A stretch of 35,451 bases of DNA from Spirochaetia bacterium (GTDB taxonomy: Bacteria; Spirochaetota; Spirochaetia; Treponematales; Breznakiellaceae). The notes beneath the pieces are model-generated. The model made no database searches and was not told where the DNA came from. It saw nothing but the letters and a program-made list of their open reading frames with translations. How positions within the stretch are numbered: the first letter of the stretch is position 1; each line of letters begins with the position of its first letter. The stretch lies in the NCBI GenBank assembly GCA_025997675.1, contig BNUX01000024.1, forward strand, positions 1 to 35,451, written 5' to 3'. Positions 26,101 to 31,647 of this stretch are shown in pieces. The translations under genes were made by a program, and so were the position numbers.

Positions 26101-26175
26101 CAGATTGATAAGGCGGTGTATGAGTTGTATGGGCTTACGGAGGAGGAGATTAAGGTGGTGGAGGGAGAAGGATGA
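23104..26175 (+). CDS. Type IIG restriction-modification enzyme (nuclease-methylase-recognition fusion)
   Basis: A 1023-residue single-chain enzyme expected to methylate adenine and cut DNA near its site. The N-terminal PD-(D/E)xK-like nuclease shows D75, E89 and K91 (APDYCI...YIEAKKPS). The methylase shows motif I VDPACGSGSF (412-421) and motif IV NPPY (573-576). A target-recognition region runs to about 960, followed by a coiled S-subunit-like tail (MLELKKREQAETV, QIDKAVYELYGLTEEEIKVV). From about 24840 to 26000 the DNA is much more AT-rich than the first half, suggesting an exchanged recognition domain. The stop overlaps the ApeA-like gene (ATGA). No separate specificity, methylase or helicase subunit is present, so type I is unlikely. 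All catalytic motifs look intact. Confidence 0.9.
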   Translation: MLPPELQQLITNFSDHYESYKRPDYNETALRRDFLDKFIKILGWDVDNEANLHEAFREVIHEDRLKINEQSKAPDYCIQQGSAKVFYIEAKKPSVNLRDDPSPALQVRRYGWTAGMPVCLLSDFDEFAVYDTSVKPKNTDNAAVARIFYCNYKDLDVHNPKNTDKETNWEYLYKLFSKEAVWKGSLLKLKASNKKKGTQEVDEVFLQEIEVWREALAANITNRNAAIQERELNYVIQKTIDRIIFLRICEDRGIEEEGKLKAAAAGKGEPVGSVYKQLLKLFLDADDRYNSGLFHFHTEKATDDEPDTLSEKITIDDKVLKDIIKNLYYPDGPYEFAVLPADILGSIYERFLGKVIRLTPGHRAKVEDKPEVKKAGGVYYTPQYIVSYIVENTVGPQLATKTPASLKNFRIVDPACGSGSFLIVAYQYLLDWYLGQYTQKPDQYKKQLTKTGSGKTATDYKLTITERKRILTSHIYGVDIDTQAVEVARLSLLLKALEGLNSQEIQKELFNERVLPNLSGNVKCGNSLIGNDFYAQGVLGFTEEEQLKINAFDWEKEYPEVFKDGGFDVVVGNPPYVKEYTSRETFEDIKKSYLSKYYQGKMDLWYFFVCWGLDILKENGKLGFITPSNWTTNSGASILRHKIMTAAKITNYVDFGDFMVFKEASIQTCVFILNKQPAPANYPMSFNKVLSKNINITELISYLQNGQTTQDVSTTDVLINPESMKEGLITFVGNLNESILQNISSRANYIFNEKDIGAGIDIHQDFISKKHLEILKDATIQKGDGVFNISESERKNLNLNAIEKEIVKPFYTTNELGVYYGNPKNSLWVIYSDLYVRQNISKYPNIKKHLDKYKKIITSDFAPYGLHRARDQKFFEGEKLISLRKTPRPCFTYTDFPCYVSQTYYVLKPQGINIKYLLGILNSNLMYFWLYNRGKKQGEQLQVDKEPLLAIPVFIGTEAQQTKIIEYVDQMLELKKREQAETVPQTKTMIGRQIVALDTQIDKAVYELYGLTEEEIKVVEGEG

Positions 26176-27524
26176 AACTAGATGAGGACAAAACAATATA
26201 TGGTGTTTTTGAAGTAGCAGGGGATATTTTCTCTGGTAGAATTATTGTTTCACCTAATAATCATATTAAACTCATATTAACAACAACGTATCGTCAAGCA
26301 ATTGATGATAAATATTTTGGTCAAAACATTCCAATTATACACGGTACAACAATAGATCCAACTAATAGAATAACTATAATTGATACAGCTCTTACAGGAA
26401 AAATTGGTCCCATAAGTGGTCCAAAATTCGGACTTTTACAATACACTTTTTTATCTAACGTGTTGATTATAGGAGAATATTTAGAAGAAAATACTTTGCT
26501 TGACAATTTGTGTTTGTGCTCGGCCGATTTAAATAAATATCTTGGCAATTATCTATCTGAAGCTAGTTTTCATTTTACCTCAAATCTGACCACGGCTAAC
26601 ATAAGCCTCCCGTGCGAAAAAGATATAAATAATCACTCTTCTAGCGAAATCAAAATAAAATTATCTGTAATCTCGAACATTGAAAAACAGAACCTTCATT
26701 CTAAATTTTCGATTGAGCCATTATATCTTATAATTCTTGAATATGCATCTCAAAAACAGTTGTATCCACTGATTGATTATACTTTTCTTGTTGAAACTTT
26801 TCTATCTTTTATTTTTCAAAAAGATTGTGCTTTAAACGAAGTAGCATATTTTAGAAAAAAGCAAACGATTGATTTTATTTCTGGAAAAAACAAAGATTAT
26901 GAAATATATCATCACATTTACTATAAACATGATGAGGTTTTGAACAAAGAATATAATGAAAAAGATGTGCTTTATCCAAATACATTTTTTAGTAAACATT
27001 TTTCCCAAATGCTCTACAACTGGTATAAACTTATGTCAAATATAGAATATATGCGGTATTTTGTGTTAAATTATTTTAAAATCAAATATATAGATCAAAA
27101 AATTATAGCACAGATAAATTTATTTGAGGCACTTCATAAACACTATTATGGTGTCAAACAAGATGGAATTCAAATCAACGAGAGAAATCAAAGCATACTT
27201 TCGCAAATTGGCAATACGGACGATAAGGTTTTTATTGAAAGTATATTAAGATCAAAAAATGGTTTTGGTATGAGAAAAAAACTCGATGATATTTGCAAAA
27301 AGTCAGGATTGAATAACTTAACCAGACAAGAAATAGAGTCAATAAACATTATTCGTTCAAAATTTTCTCATGGTACAGTAGATGATAATTTTGACATTGA
27401 AAAATACCGAAGCCTTAACAAAAAATTAAATGAAATAATTATCTGTCTAATAAAAAAGGAAATAGAATTAGATATTGACCAAACGCAGGAGGCTGCATGC
27501 CCGATGCCATTAAACGCAAACTGA
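26172..27524 (+). CDS. apeA: ApeA-like HEPN anti-phage protein
   Basis: A 450-residue protein, strongly AT-rich compared with its surroundings. The N-terminal ~150 residues resemble the ApeA N-terminal domain (GVFEVAGDIFSGRIIVSP and PIIHGTTIDPTNRITIIDTA read as a beta-rich sensor). The C-terminal part is a HEPN domain with the RNase motif R-x4-H at R395-H400 (IIRSKFSHG). ApeA is described as a HEPN-nuclease abortive-type defence protein; the present match is by eye and not by profile. Its ATG overlaps the restriction gene stop, so the two defences are translated together. The 3' end overlaps a nucleotidyltransferase stump by 28 bp. An unrelated HEPN toxin is the alternative. Confidence 0.68.
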   Translation: MKLDEDKTIYGVFEVAGDIFSGRIIVSPNNHIKLILTTTYRQAIDDKYFGQNIPIIHGTTIDPTNRITIIDTALTGKIGPISGPKFGLLQYTFLSNVLIIGEYLEENTLLDNLCLCSADLNKYLGNYLSEASFHFTSNLTTANISLPCEKDINNHSSSEIKIKLSVISNIEKQNLHSKFSIEPLYLIILEYASQKQLYPLIDYTFLVETFLSFIFQKDCALNEVAYFRKKQTIDFISGKNKDYEIYHHIYYKHDEVLNKEYNEKDVLYPNTFFSKHFSQMLYNWYKLMSNIEYMRYFVLNYFKIKYIDQKIIAQINLFEALHKHYYGVKQDGIQINERNQSILSQIGNTDDKVFIESILRSKNGFGMRKKLDDICKKSGLNNLTRQEIESINIIRSKFSHGTVDDNFDIEKYRSLNKKLNEIIICLIKKEIELDIDQTQEAACPMPLNAN

Positions 27525-27615
27525 AAATCATCACCAACGCCATAATCACCAATACGCAGACGGTAGCAATCTACCTGTTCGGTTCCTATGCCTACGGACA
27601 GCCGAAGACTGAGGA

Positions 27616-27632
27616 AGGAGTTCCAAGCACCA
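27616..27632 (+). repeat. 17-bp breakpoint repeat, copy 1
   Basis: AGGAGTTCCAAGCACCA, matching 28490-28506 at 15 of 17 positions. It lies where the nucleotidyltransferase homology ends. The match is short and could be chance. Confidence 0.4.
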
Positions 27633-27694
27633 GATTTTTCCAGCTAATGATAGCTCGGGCTTTGTTTTTTGTCCCAAAATGGGGGTATGTTATC

Positions 27695-27723
27695 TTGACA
27701 GATGTTCAATTTGATATAATAAT
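27695..27723 (+). promoter_or_regulatory. Sigma70-like promoter of the toxin-antitoxin pair
   Basis: A perfect -35 TTGACA at 27695-27700, a 17-bp spacer and AATAAT at 27718-27723. The start point is expected near 27730; GAGG at 27732-27735 could serve the TTG start at 27745. Confidence 0.6.
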
Positions 27724-27744
27724 TACTATATGAGGTAAGAGAAT

Positions 27745-28011
27745 TTGAATAATTTGATTATTACTGAACATGCTCATAAACACGGGATTAAGGATGAAGA
27801 CATTATCTATGTTATTAAACATCCGGAAGAAGTAATCTTGATGGAGATTGAACCGGATGAGAAAGTGCTGTATTTTGGCTTTGACCAAGCCTTAAGAGAT
27901 CTTGAAGTCATCGTGGTTGTAAAAAAAGATGGAAAAGAGTATGTCATACATGCTATGAAAGCTACTCAGAAAATTCTTGATTTAATTATGGAGGTACGCC
28001 GTGGAAGATGA
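27745..28011 (+). CDS. Small toxin-like protein (DUF4258/RelE-BrnT-like candidate)
   Basis: An 88-residue basic-acidic protein starting with TTG. The pattern ITEHAHKHGI, DIIYVIKHPEE, YFGFDQALRDLEVIVVV and YVIHAMKATQKIL resembles small ribonuclease-type toxins of the DUF4258 or BrnT kind (by eye). It overlaps the next small gene by 11 bp, the layout of a type II toxin-antitoxin operon with the toxin first. It has its own promoter just upstream. TTG was chosen because no ATG or GTG is better placed. Confidence 0.68.
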   Translation: MNNLIITEHAHKHGIKDEDIIYVIKHPEEVILMEIEPDEKVLYFGFDQALRDLEVIVVVKKDGKEYVIHAMKATQKILDLIMEVRRGR

Positions 28012-28201
28012 AAAATATACACTAAGTGACGGTACGGTGATTACGGATGAAGTCGCGGAGAAGATCGTAGAGGAAGTCTATGATGCAATAGATCGCGGTG
28101 CGTATAAAGTTATAACGGATAAAGTCAGAAAAACTCCGACTATCACCATCCCGAATGAGGAAATCAAAAAGAAACTGCTACAAGAAATACAAAATGCGTG
28201 A
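28001..28201 (+). CDS. Probable antitoxin partner of the 27745 toxin
   Basis: A 66-residue acidic protein with GTG start, overlapping the upstream gene by 11 bp. It opens with a beta-like stretch (YTLSDGTVITDEVAEKI) and has a helical C-terminus (NEEIKKKLLQEI). I do not recognise the family. Its role as antitoxin is inferred from size, charge and overlap with the toxin-like gene. Confidence 0.6.
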   Translation: MEDEKYTLSDGTVITDEVAEKIVEEVYDAIDRGAYKVITDKVRKTPTITIPNEEIKKKLLQEIQNA

Positions 28202-28254
28202 ATCGCTTTAGGGAGTGGAGGGAAAAGGTGCTGGTTGGATTATAGGAGAAGGAT

Positions 28255-28482
28255 ATGAAAAGAATGACCTTAGAGGAAGCTAAAGCGTTGGACGATCTCT
28301 TAACGGAAACCGATCCTGAATTTACGGATATTCCCGGCGTATTTGCCAAACAACACAACCTGTTAGACGCCCTTGATGTTGTTTCAAAGAACTATATTCA
28401 AACAAAGTCCGAAGCAACCCATAAACCTCCCGCCCAAATCATCGGTGAAATGGTCCGCCGTGAAATTGCCGCTGTTGGGTAA
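28255..28482 (+). CDS. Small antitoxin-like protein without visible toxin
   Basis: A 75-residue protein preceded by AGGAGAAGG. MTLEEAKALDDLLTETDPEF at the N-terminus and YIQTKSEATHKPPAQIIGEM at the C-terminus resemble antitoxins in which the C-terminal helix (KAEATHKTPAEII type) binds DNA; this is from memory. No toxin gene follows: 8 bp after the stop comes the 17-bp breakpoint repeat and then a restriction-gene tail fragment, so a toxin may have been lost. A sequence similar to the restriction-gene end (AGTGGAGGGAAAAGG) lies at about 28213-28228. Confidence 0.55.
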   Translation: MKRMTLEEAKALDDLLTETDPEFTDIPGVFAKQHNLLDALDVVSKNYIQTKSEATHKPPAQIIGEMVRREIAAVG

Positions 28483-28489
28483 TAAGGGC

Positions 28490-28506
28490 AGGAGTACCAA
28501 GCGCCA
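28490..28506 (+). repeat. 17-bp breakpoint repeat, copy 2
   Basis: AGGAGTACCAAGCGCCA. Its last base is the first base of the restriction-gene tail fragment at 28506, so it sits on a recombination joint, as copy 1 does. Confidence 0.4.
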
Positions 28507-28552
28507 TGGGCTTACGGAGGAGGAAATTAAGGTGGTTGAGGGGGAAGGATGA
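28506..28552 (+). pseudogene. Fragment of restriction-gene 3' end (tail scar A)
   Basis: 47 bp matching 26129-26175, the last 47 bp of the restriction-modification gene, at 44 of 47 positions. It encodes GLTEEEIKVVEGEG and its stop, as the parent does. The ATG of the next gene sits at the same position relative to this tail as the ATG of the ApeA-like gene does relative to the real one. So the next gene was once, or was modelled on, a gene placed directly behind a restriction gene. Confidence 0.88.
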
Positions 28553-29421
28553 TGGAATATAATGATGACGAAAAACAAAATGCAATATTAATAGGTGTAA
28601 AATTCGCAAATGAGAATACGACGAGTGAGATTGGTGTCGATATTGAATTCATAAAAATGCATGTGATTTTAGAGATTGGTGACTTAAAATCATTTCTTCT
28701 AGTATTGTGTGAAAACAACTTAATAAAAAAACAATTGATAACAATTGGGTTAGTTGGGAAATATTATTTTAAATTAACTAATAAAGGCATAGAATTTCTT
28801 AATGCTAAAAAATTATTATCATTAAAAGAAATTGATGATTTGATATTGGAGAAAACATATGATATTTATAAACGACATAATGATAAAATTGATATTCAAT
28901 TTCATAGTAAGTTGATTAGTAATATTTTAGGAATAACTAATTTTGATAAAGTTCAAACCGCTGTTGATAATCTTATATATGATAATATGTTCAAGAAAAT
29001 CGCAGCAAGATATGGCGATACTATTTATAGTTTAAATTCAAAGGGGATATTAAAAATGGAGGGGGATTTGGAAATGGAATATAATAAGGGAATATATGTC
29101 ATCAATGGTATAGCCCAAATAAATTCAGCAGTCGGCAATGCTGTTATACATGCTACGCAAAATAATGGTCTTAACATACAGGAACTAGAGAATATTTTAA
29201 AAGATTTACAGCAAAAAATACCAGCAAATATAACTGAACAAGAAAAAGAAGAAATTAATGAAAGTATTGATTTCATTAGAACAGAAGTACAAAATGAGAA
29301 ACCAAAGAAAAGTCTGCTAAAAAAAACTTTGTTGGGTTTACAAGCGGTTAAGGGAACTGCTGAATTTGGTGCTGCTGTTACGGCTCTTTATAGTTTTTTT
29401 CATAGTATTGGTTTGATTTAA
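28549..29421 (+). CDS. Unknown AT-rich protein with N-terminal wHTH-like region and hydrophobic tail
   Basis: A 290-residue protein of no family I can name. The N-terminal half looks like one or two winged-helix units (LIKKQLITIGLVGKYYFKLT with TNKGIEFL, and a second at TAVDNLIYDNMFKKI). A glycine/asparagine segment (INGIAQINSAVGNAVIHATQ) follows, then a coiled region, then a hydrophobic end (GTAEFGAAVTALYSFF). Such a layout with a hydrophobic or membrane-active C-terminus is seen in abortive-infection proteins, so a defence role is an inference from context. Base use is very AT-rich, like the ApeA-like gene and unlike the chromosome around it, indicating transfer. Its Shine-Dalgarno and start overlap tail scar A. 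Confidence 0.65.
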   Translation: MMEYNDDEKQNAILIGVKFANENTTSEIGVDIEFIKMHVILEIGDLKSFLLVLCENNLIKKQLITIGLVGKYYFKLTNKGIEFLNAKKLLSLKEIDDLILEKTYDIYKRHNDKIDIQFHSKLISNILGITNFDKVQTAVDNLIYDNMFKKIAARYGDTIYSLNSKGILKMEGDLEMEYNKGIYVINGIAQINSAVGNAVIHATQNNGLNIQELENILKDLQQKIPANITEQEKEEINESIDFIRTEVQNEKPKKSLLKKTLLGLQAVKGTAEFGAAVTALYSFFHSIGLI

Positions 29422-29541
29422 ATGTGCGATGAGACAAATGCGGAGGCAAAGATGATGATCCAGCGACAGATTGACGGGGTTGCGTATCGGCTGTATAATT
29501 TAACTAAAGATGAAATGAGAGCAGTAAAGGACGGAGGTTAA
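29422..29541 (+). pseudogene. Diverged restriction/specificity protein C-terminus (tail scar B)
   Basis: A 39-codon open frame whose product contains MMIQRQIDGVAYRLYNLTKD and ends EMRAVKDGG. It aligns with the restriction enzyme end (QIDKAVYELYGLTEEEIKVV) residue for residue over about 25 positions, but the DNA has diverged. It begins one base after the preceding stop. Its own end (GGAGG before the TAA) is the Shine-Dalgarno of the next antitoxin gene. Confidence 0.75.
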
Positions 29542-29544
29542 AGT

Positions 29545-29814
29545 ATGAATGATAGCCAAACTATTACCCTTCATATGCCGGATACGCTATACGGTATAAT
29601 CGGCAATGATGATCGTGCAGTTGAAAAGGACATTTATCGTGCGTTGGCAATAAAGCTGTATCTTGATGAAAAGATGAGCATAGGGAAAGCATCCGAAATA
29701 GCCGGGATGAACCGGGTGGATTTTGAAACATATCTTTCAGAACATCAGATACCCATTTCCCTTTTAACCTATGAAGATGTAATGCAGGATGTTCAAAAAA
29801 TGCGGGATGTATAA
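29545..29814 (+). CDS. UPF0175-family antitoxin
   Basis: An 89-residue protein of the UPF0175 group, usually the antitoxin of a PIN (DUF3368) RNase. The helix-turn-helix-like core is LDEKMSIGKASEIAGMNRVD, followed by the typical ending LSEHQIPISLLTYEDVMQDV. GGAGG sits seven bases before the ATG and lies inside tail scar B. The toxin that should follow has lost everything after its first nine codons (29821), so this antitoxin appears to be an orphan. A different UPF0175/PIN pair lies on the other strand at 30897-31548. Confidence 0.82.
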   Translation: MNDSQTITLHMPDTLYGIIGNDDRAVEKDIYRALAIKLYLDEKMSIGKASEIAGMNRVDFETYLSEHQIPISLLTYEDVMQDVQKMRDV

Positions 29815-29820
29815 ACTGGT

Positions 29821-29880
29821 ATGATTGTTGTTGCCGATACCGGATCCGTGACGAGGCGGTATATTGGCTGTATAATTTAG
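29821..29880 (+). pseudogene. Beheaded PIN-domain toxin (first nine codons only)
   Basis: ATG 29821 reads MIVVADTGS, the standard opening of a DUF3368 PIN RNase with its first metal-binding Asp, six bases after the UPF0175 stop. The frame then runs out of frame into restriction-tail sequence and stops after 19 codons. The remaining acidic residues and the whole fold are missing. Confidence 0.75.
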
Positions 29881-29965
29881 ATAAAGGTAATACACGCAAT
29901 GAGATTGCGGAAACAATACTATTACTTACTGGAGGAATTAAATGCTTAGAGCAGAAGACTTAAAC
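29838..29965 (+). pseudogene. Restriction/specificity protein C-terminus remnant (tail scar C)
   Basis: Reading from about 29838 gives DEAVYWLYNLDKG, matching DKAVYELYGLTEE of the restriction enzyme and DGVAYRLYNLTKD of scar B. The same frame stays open to a stop near 29965 across the start of the next gene. It joins the truncated PIN toxin at about 29830-29838. Confidence 0.65.
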
Positions 29966-30142
29966 GAAAAAGAAATCGAATCTATCGTTTCTAATGTTGA
30001 ATCCGCCGTTAGCACCGGAAAAATCAGACGGGTAAGTGATGAAGAAGTAATGCGAACCCGGCTTGCTGCTTTGGAAAATGCAATTGCCCAGTTCAATAGA
30101 GACTTGGATATGCTCTATGTATCAAACCAATTGATAGGGTAA
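29942..30142 (+). CDS. Small hypothetical protein, antitoxin-like
   Basis: A 66-residue charged helical protein (NEKEIESIVSNVESAVS, RVSDEEVMRTRLAALENAIAQ). CTGGAGGAATT precedes the ATG with good spacing. I do not recognise the family. Size, charge and position in a row of antitoxin genes suggest an antitoxin or regulator, but nothing in the sequence proves it. Its stop TAA abuts tail scar D. Confidence 0.5.
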   Translation: MLRAEDLNEKEIESIVSNVESAVSTGKIRRVSDEEVMRTRLAALENAIAQFNRDLDMLYVSNQLIG

Positions 30143-30350
30143 TCAAATGCTGGCCCTGAAGAAACGGGAACAGGCTGAAACCGAAATAGAGGACCTTTTT
30201 CAGCAGATTCTCGTCAAACTGGGGCCGTACCGGACGCCCCTCACGGCGGAAGAACGCAAGGAAATGGCCATTGTTGGCGACAAGACCCTGGCTTTTTTGG
30301 AAAAAAGCAAAGAATTTGTCGAACGGTACCCGGATCGTATCCCCGCATGA
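30142..30350 (+). pseudogene. Chimeric ORF: restriction-gene tail scar D joined to unrelated sequence
   Basis: 30142-30183 matches 26009-26050 of the restriction gene at 37 of 42 positions and encodes MLALKKREQAETE, where the enzyme has MLELKKREQAETV. After that the frame (ATG 30147, stop 30350) continues with unrelated sequence, FQQILVKLGPYRTPLTAEER and on to KSKEFVERYPDR, which resembles part of a bacterial hypothetical protein rather than a methylase. It may be expressed as 67 residues but is best seen as a fusion scar. A 22-codon frame (ATG 30347) follows with a 4-bp overlap and matches nothing I know. Confidence 0.65.
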
Positions 30351-30412
30351 ACGACAAGGCCGATTTTATCGTTGATTTTGACGATATTCGATATGGCCGC
30401 AGTGCGTGGTAT

Positions 30413-30446
30413 TTATAGGTGAGAAAACACTCACATTACCTATAAT
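30413..30446. other. Imperfect hairpin
   Basis: TTATAGGT near 30413 pairs with ACCTATAA near 30439-30446, with an inner GTGAG/CTCAC pair. It lies after the decayed genes and could be a weak bidirectional terminator or an old mobile end. No T-run is adjacent. In 30351-30502 I see no convincing gene. Confidence 0.35.
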
Positions 30447-30502
30447 GGTTATAATCACCAAATTGGTTTTATAAAGCAGCAAATGAATTGAGCATAAATT
30501 GA

Positions 30503-30532
30503 TTGACAAGAATAATGGGACAGTGCTAAGAT
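30503..30532 (+). promoter_or_regulatory. Sigma70-like promoter before the RhuM remnant
   Basis: A perfect TTGACA at 30503-30508, an 18-bp spacer and TAAGAT at 30527-30532. The ATG at 30536 is only 3 bases further on, so the message would be leaderless or would start within the codon. Confidence 0.45.
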
Positions 30533-30535
30533 AGT

Positions 30536-30906
30536 ATGATACCAAAAAAAATCATCAAAACGGAAATCACCATCAGAAGTTCCGCTGCAGAATATTTGAC
30601 CTTTGTTGCCGCAACCGGTGATAGTCAGGATAGTGTTGAAATGCGCTATGAGGATGAGAATATTTGGCTGACACAGAAAATGATGGCAGTACTGTATGAC
30701 GTAGACGTACGGACGATCAATGAGCATCTGGTTCATATTTTCAATGACCGGGAGCTTGAACCGGAAGCAACTATCCGGAATTTCCGGATAGTTTAAGCCG
30801 AGGGTTCCCGCCAGGTAGAACGGGATGTAAAACACTATAACCTGCAGGCAATTATTGCGGTTGGTTTCAAGGTAAACAATCAGCGGGCGGTGCGTTTCAG
30901 CGCTTA
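30536..30906 (+). pseudogene. RhuM-family virulence protein, N-terminal remnant
   Basis: The first frame (30536-30796) contains YEDENIWLTQKMMAVLYDVD and VRTINEHLVHIFNDRELEP, then TIRNFRIV and a TAA stop at 30794. The same frame after the stop continues with VERDVKHYNLQAIIAVGFKV and NNQRAVRFSA, exactly the next part of RhuM proteins, before a second stop at 30904. So one internal nonsense codon and loss of everything beyond the 'RAVRFR' position leave it dead. The 3' end overlaps the convergent PIN toxin gene by 10 bp, which probably marks the joint of that insertion. RhuM function is unclear even when intact. Confidence 0.85.
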
Positions 30907-31331
30907 GGCAAACGGAAGCCGATTTTTCGCAGTTGCTCAAAGACTTCGTCGGCATTTTTTATTATGCCGCTTTCTTCTGCGGAAACTATGATACCCATAG
31001 TACCCGTAATGGTAAGGCCGAGATTGACTGCGTACCTGCGGGCTTTTTTGTCGTCAAGCACTACCAGGGAATCGGGATTTTCCAGAGCAAGGGCGATTGC
31101 ACTCGCTTCGCCTGGGTGCAAATCGGATTGAATTGCCGTCTGTAACACGGTGTTTTTTACCGATGCGACTGTTATCCAGTCCGGAAAATCAAGGCCATAT
31201 TCGGCAGCTATTTCCGGTGTAATGGTTACGGTTCCGTATAATGCGCGAAGGATGTCAAGGAGGTTGATGTTGGTAAGGCCGATTAGGCAGCTTGCGTCAG
31301 CGATTATTAGGGACGACAAAGCGTTTGGCAT
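30897..31331 (-). CDS. PIN-domain RNase toxin (DUF3368)
   Basis: A 144-residue toxin of the VapC-like DUF3368 group. Acidic metal-binding residues appear in the expected places: LIIADASCLIGL near the start, TPEIAAEYG, HPGEASAIALAL in the middle and LVVLDDKKARRYA toward the end. The fold seems complete, so activity is likely. It overlaps the upstream UPF0175 antitoxin gene by 35 bp on the same strand, a strong sign of a working toxin-antitoxin pair. The pair points against all other genes in the decayed stack. Confidence 0.88.
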   Translation of the reverse strand: MPNALSSLIIADASCLIGLTNINLLDILRALYGTVTITPEIAAEYGLDFPDWITVASVKNTVLQTAIQSDLHPGEASAIALALENPDSLVVLDDKKARRYAVNLGLTITGTMGIIVSAEESGIIKNADEVFEQLRKIGFRLPKR

Positions 31332-31548
31332 TGGCTATATCCGACTGTAATTCCGCCGTGGTAAGGGTAAAGAGCGGCACATCCCACTGGTTAAGCATTT
31401 CCATAAAAGCCCGTACGGAAAGGCCGCAGAGTTCGGCAGCCTGCCCCAGCGAGAGTTTTTCAACCTCAAAGAGCTTTGCCGCCAGAAAAAACCGCGCTTC
31501 GGGGGCGGAAATGGCGGTCATATCAGGTATTTCAACGCTTATCTGCAT
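31297..31548 (-). CDS. UPF0175-family antitoxin of the PIN toxin
   Basis: An 83-residue antitoxin. The core EVEKLSLGQAAELCGLSVRA is the UPF0175 helix-turn-helix-like part, and the ending WDVPLFTLTTAELQSD is typical. It is clearly different from the 29545 antitoxin, so the two systems are not recent copies. It precedes and overlaps the PIN gene by 35 bp. It probably represses its own operon (family inference). Confidence 0.85.
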   Translation of the reverse strand: MQISVEIPDMTAISAPEARFFLAAKLFEVEKLSLGQAAELCGLSVRAFMEMLNQWDVPLFTLTTAELQSDIANAKRFVVPNNR

Positions 31549-31647
31549 ACCTTATTTATAACAGAGAATGAGGAAAAAAACAAGTGCAAAGTGTTAAGTC
31601 TCTTTATTTTCCCTTCTATATATACTATATAGAGAAAAGGAAGGTAC

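Larger units (their letters stand above)
27497..27733 (+). pseudogene. Truncated MNT-type nucleotidyltransferase
   Basis: The first ~38 codons (MPDAIKRKLKIITNAI, VAIYLFGSYAYGQPKTEE) match the start of a minimal nucleotidyltransferase of the MNT/HEPN toxin-antitoxin type. The reading then changes at about 27616, just before the expected D-x-D catalytic pair, into unrelated sequence that stops at 27733. It is therefore almost surely dead. It starts inside the end of the ApeA-like gene. The break coincides with a 17-bp sequence that recurs at 28490. Confidence 0.75.

Noticed and set aside
23104..26175. Type I methylase subunit or BREX PglX
   Set aside because: A nuclease domain is fused at the N-terminus and no HsdR/HsdS or other BREX genes are nearby; type IIG fits better.
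21703..31600. Shared 12-mer AGTGTTAAGTCT at about 21703 and 31590
   Set aside because: Contexts are unrelated and the match is short enough to be chance.
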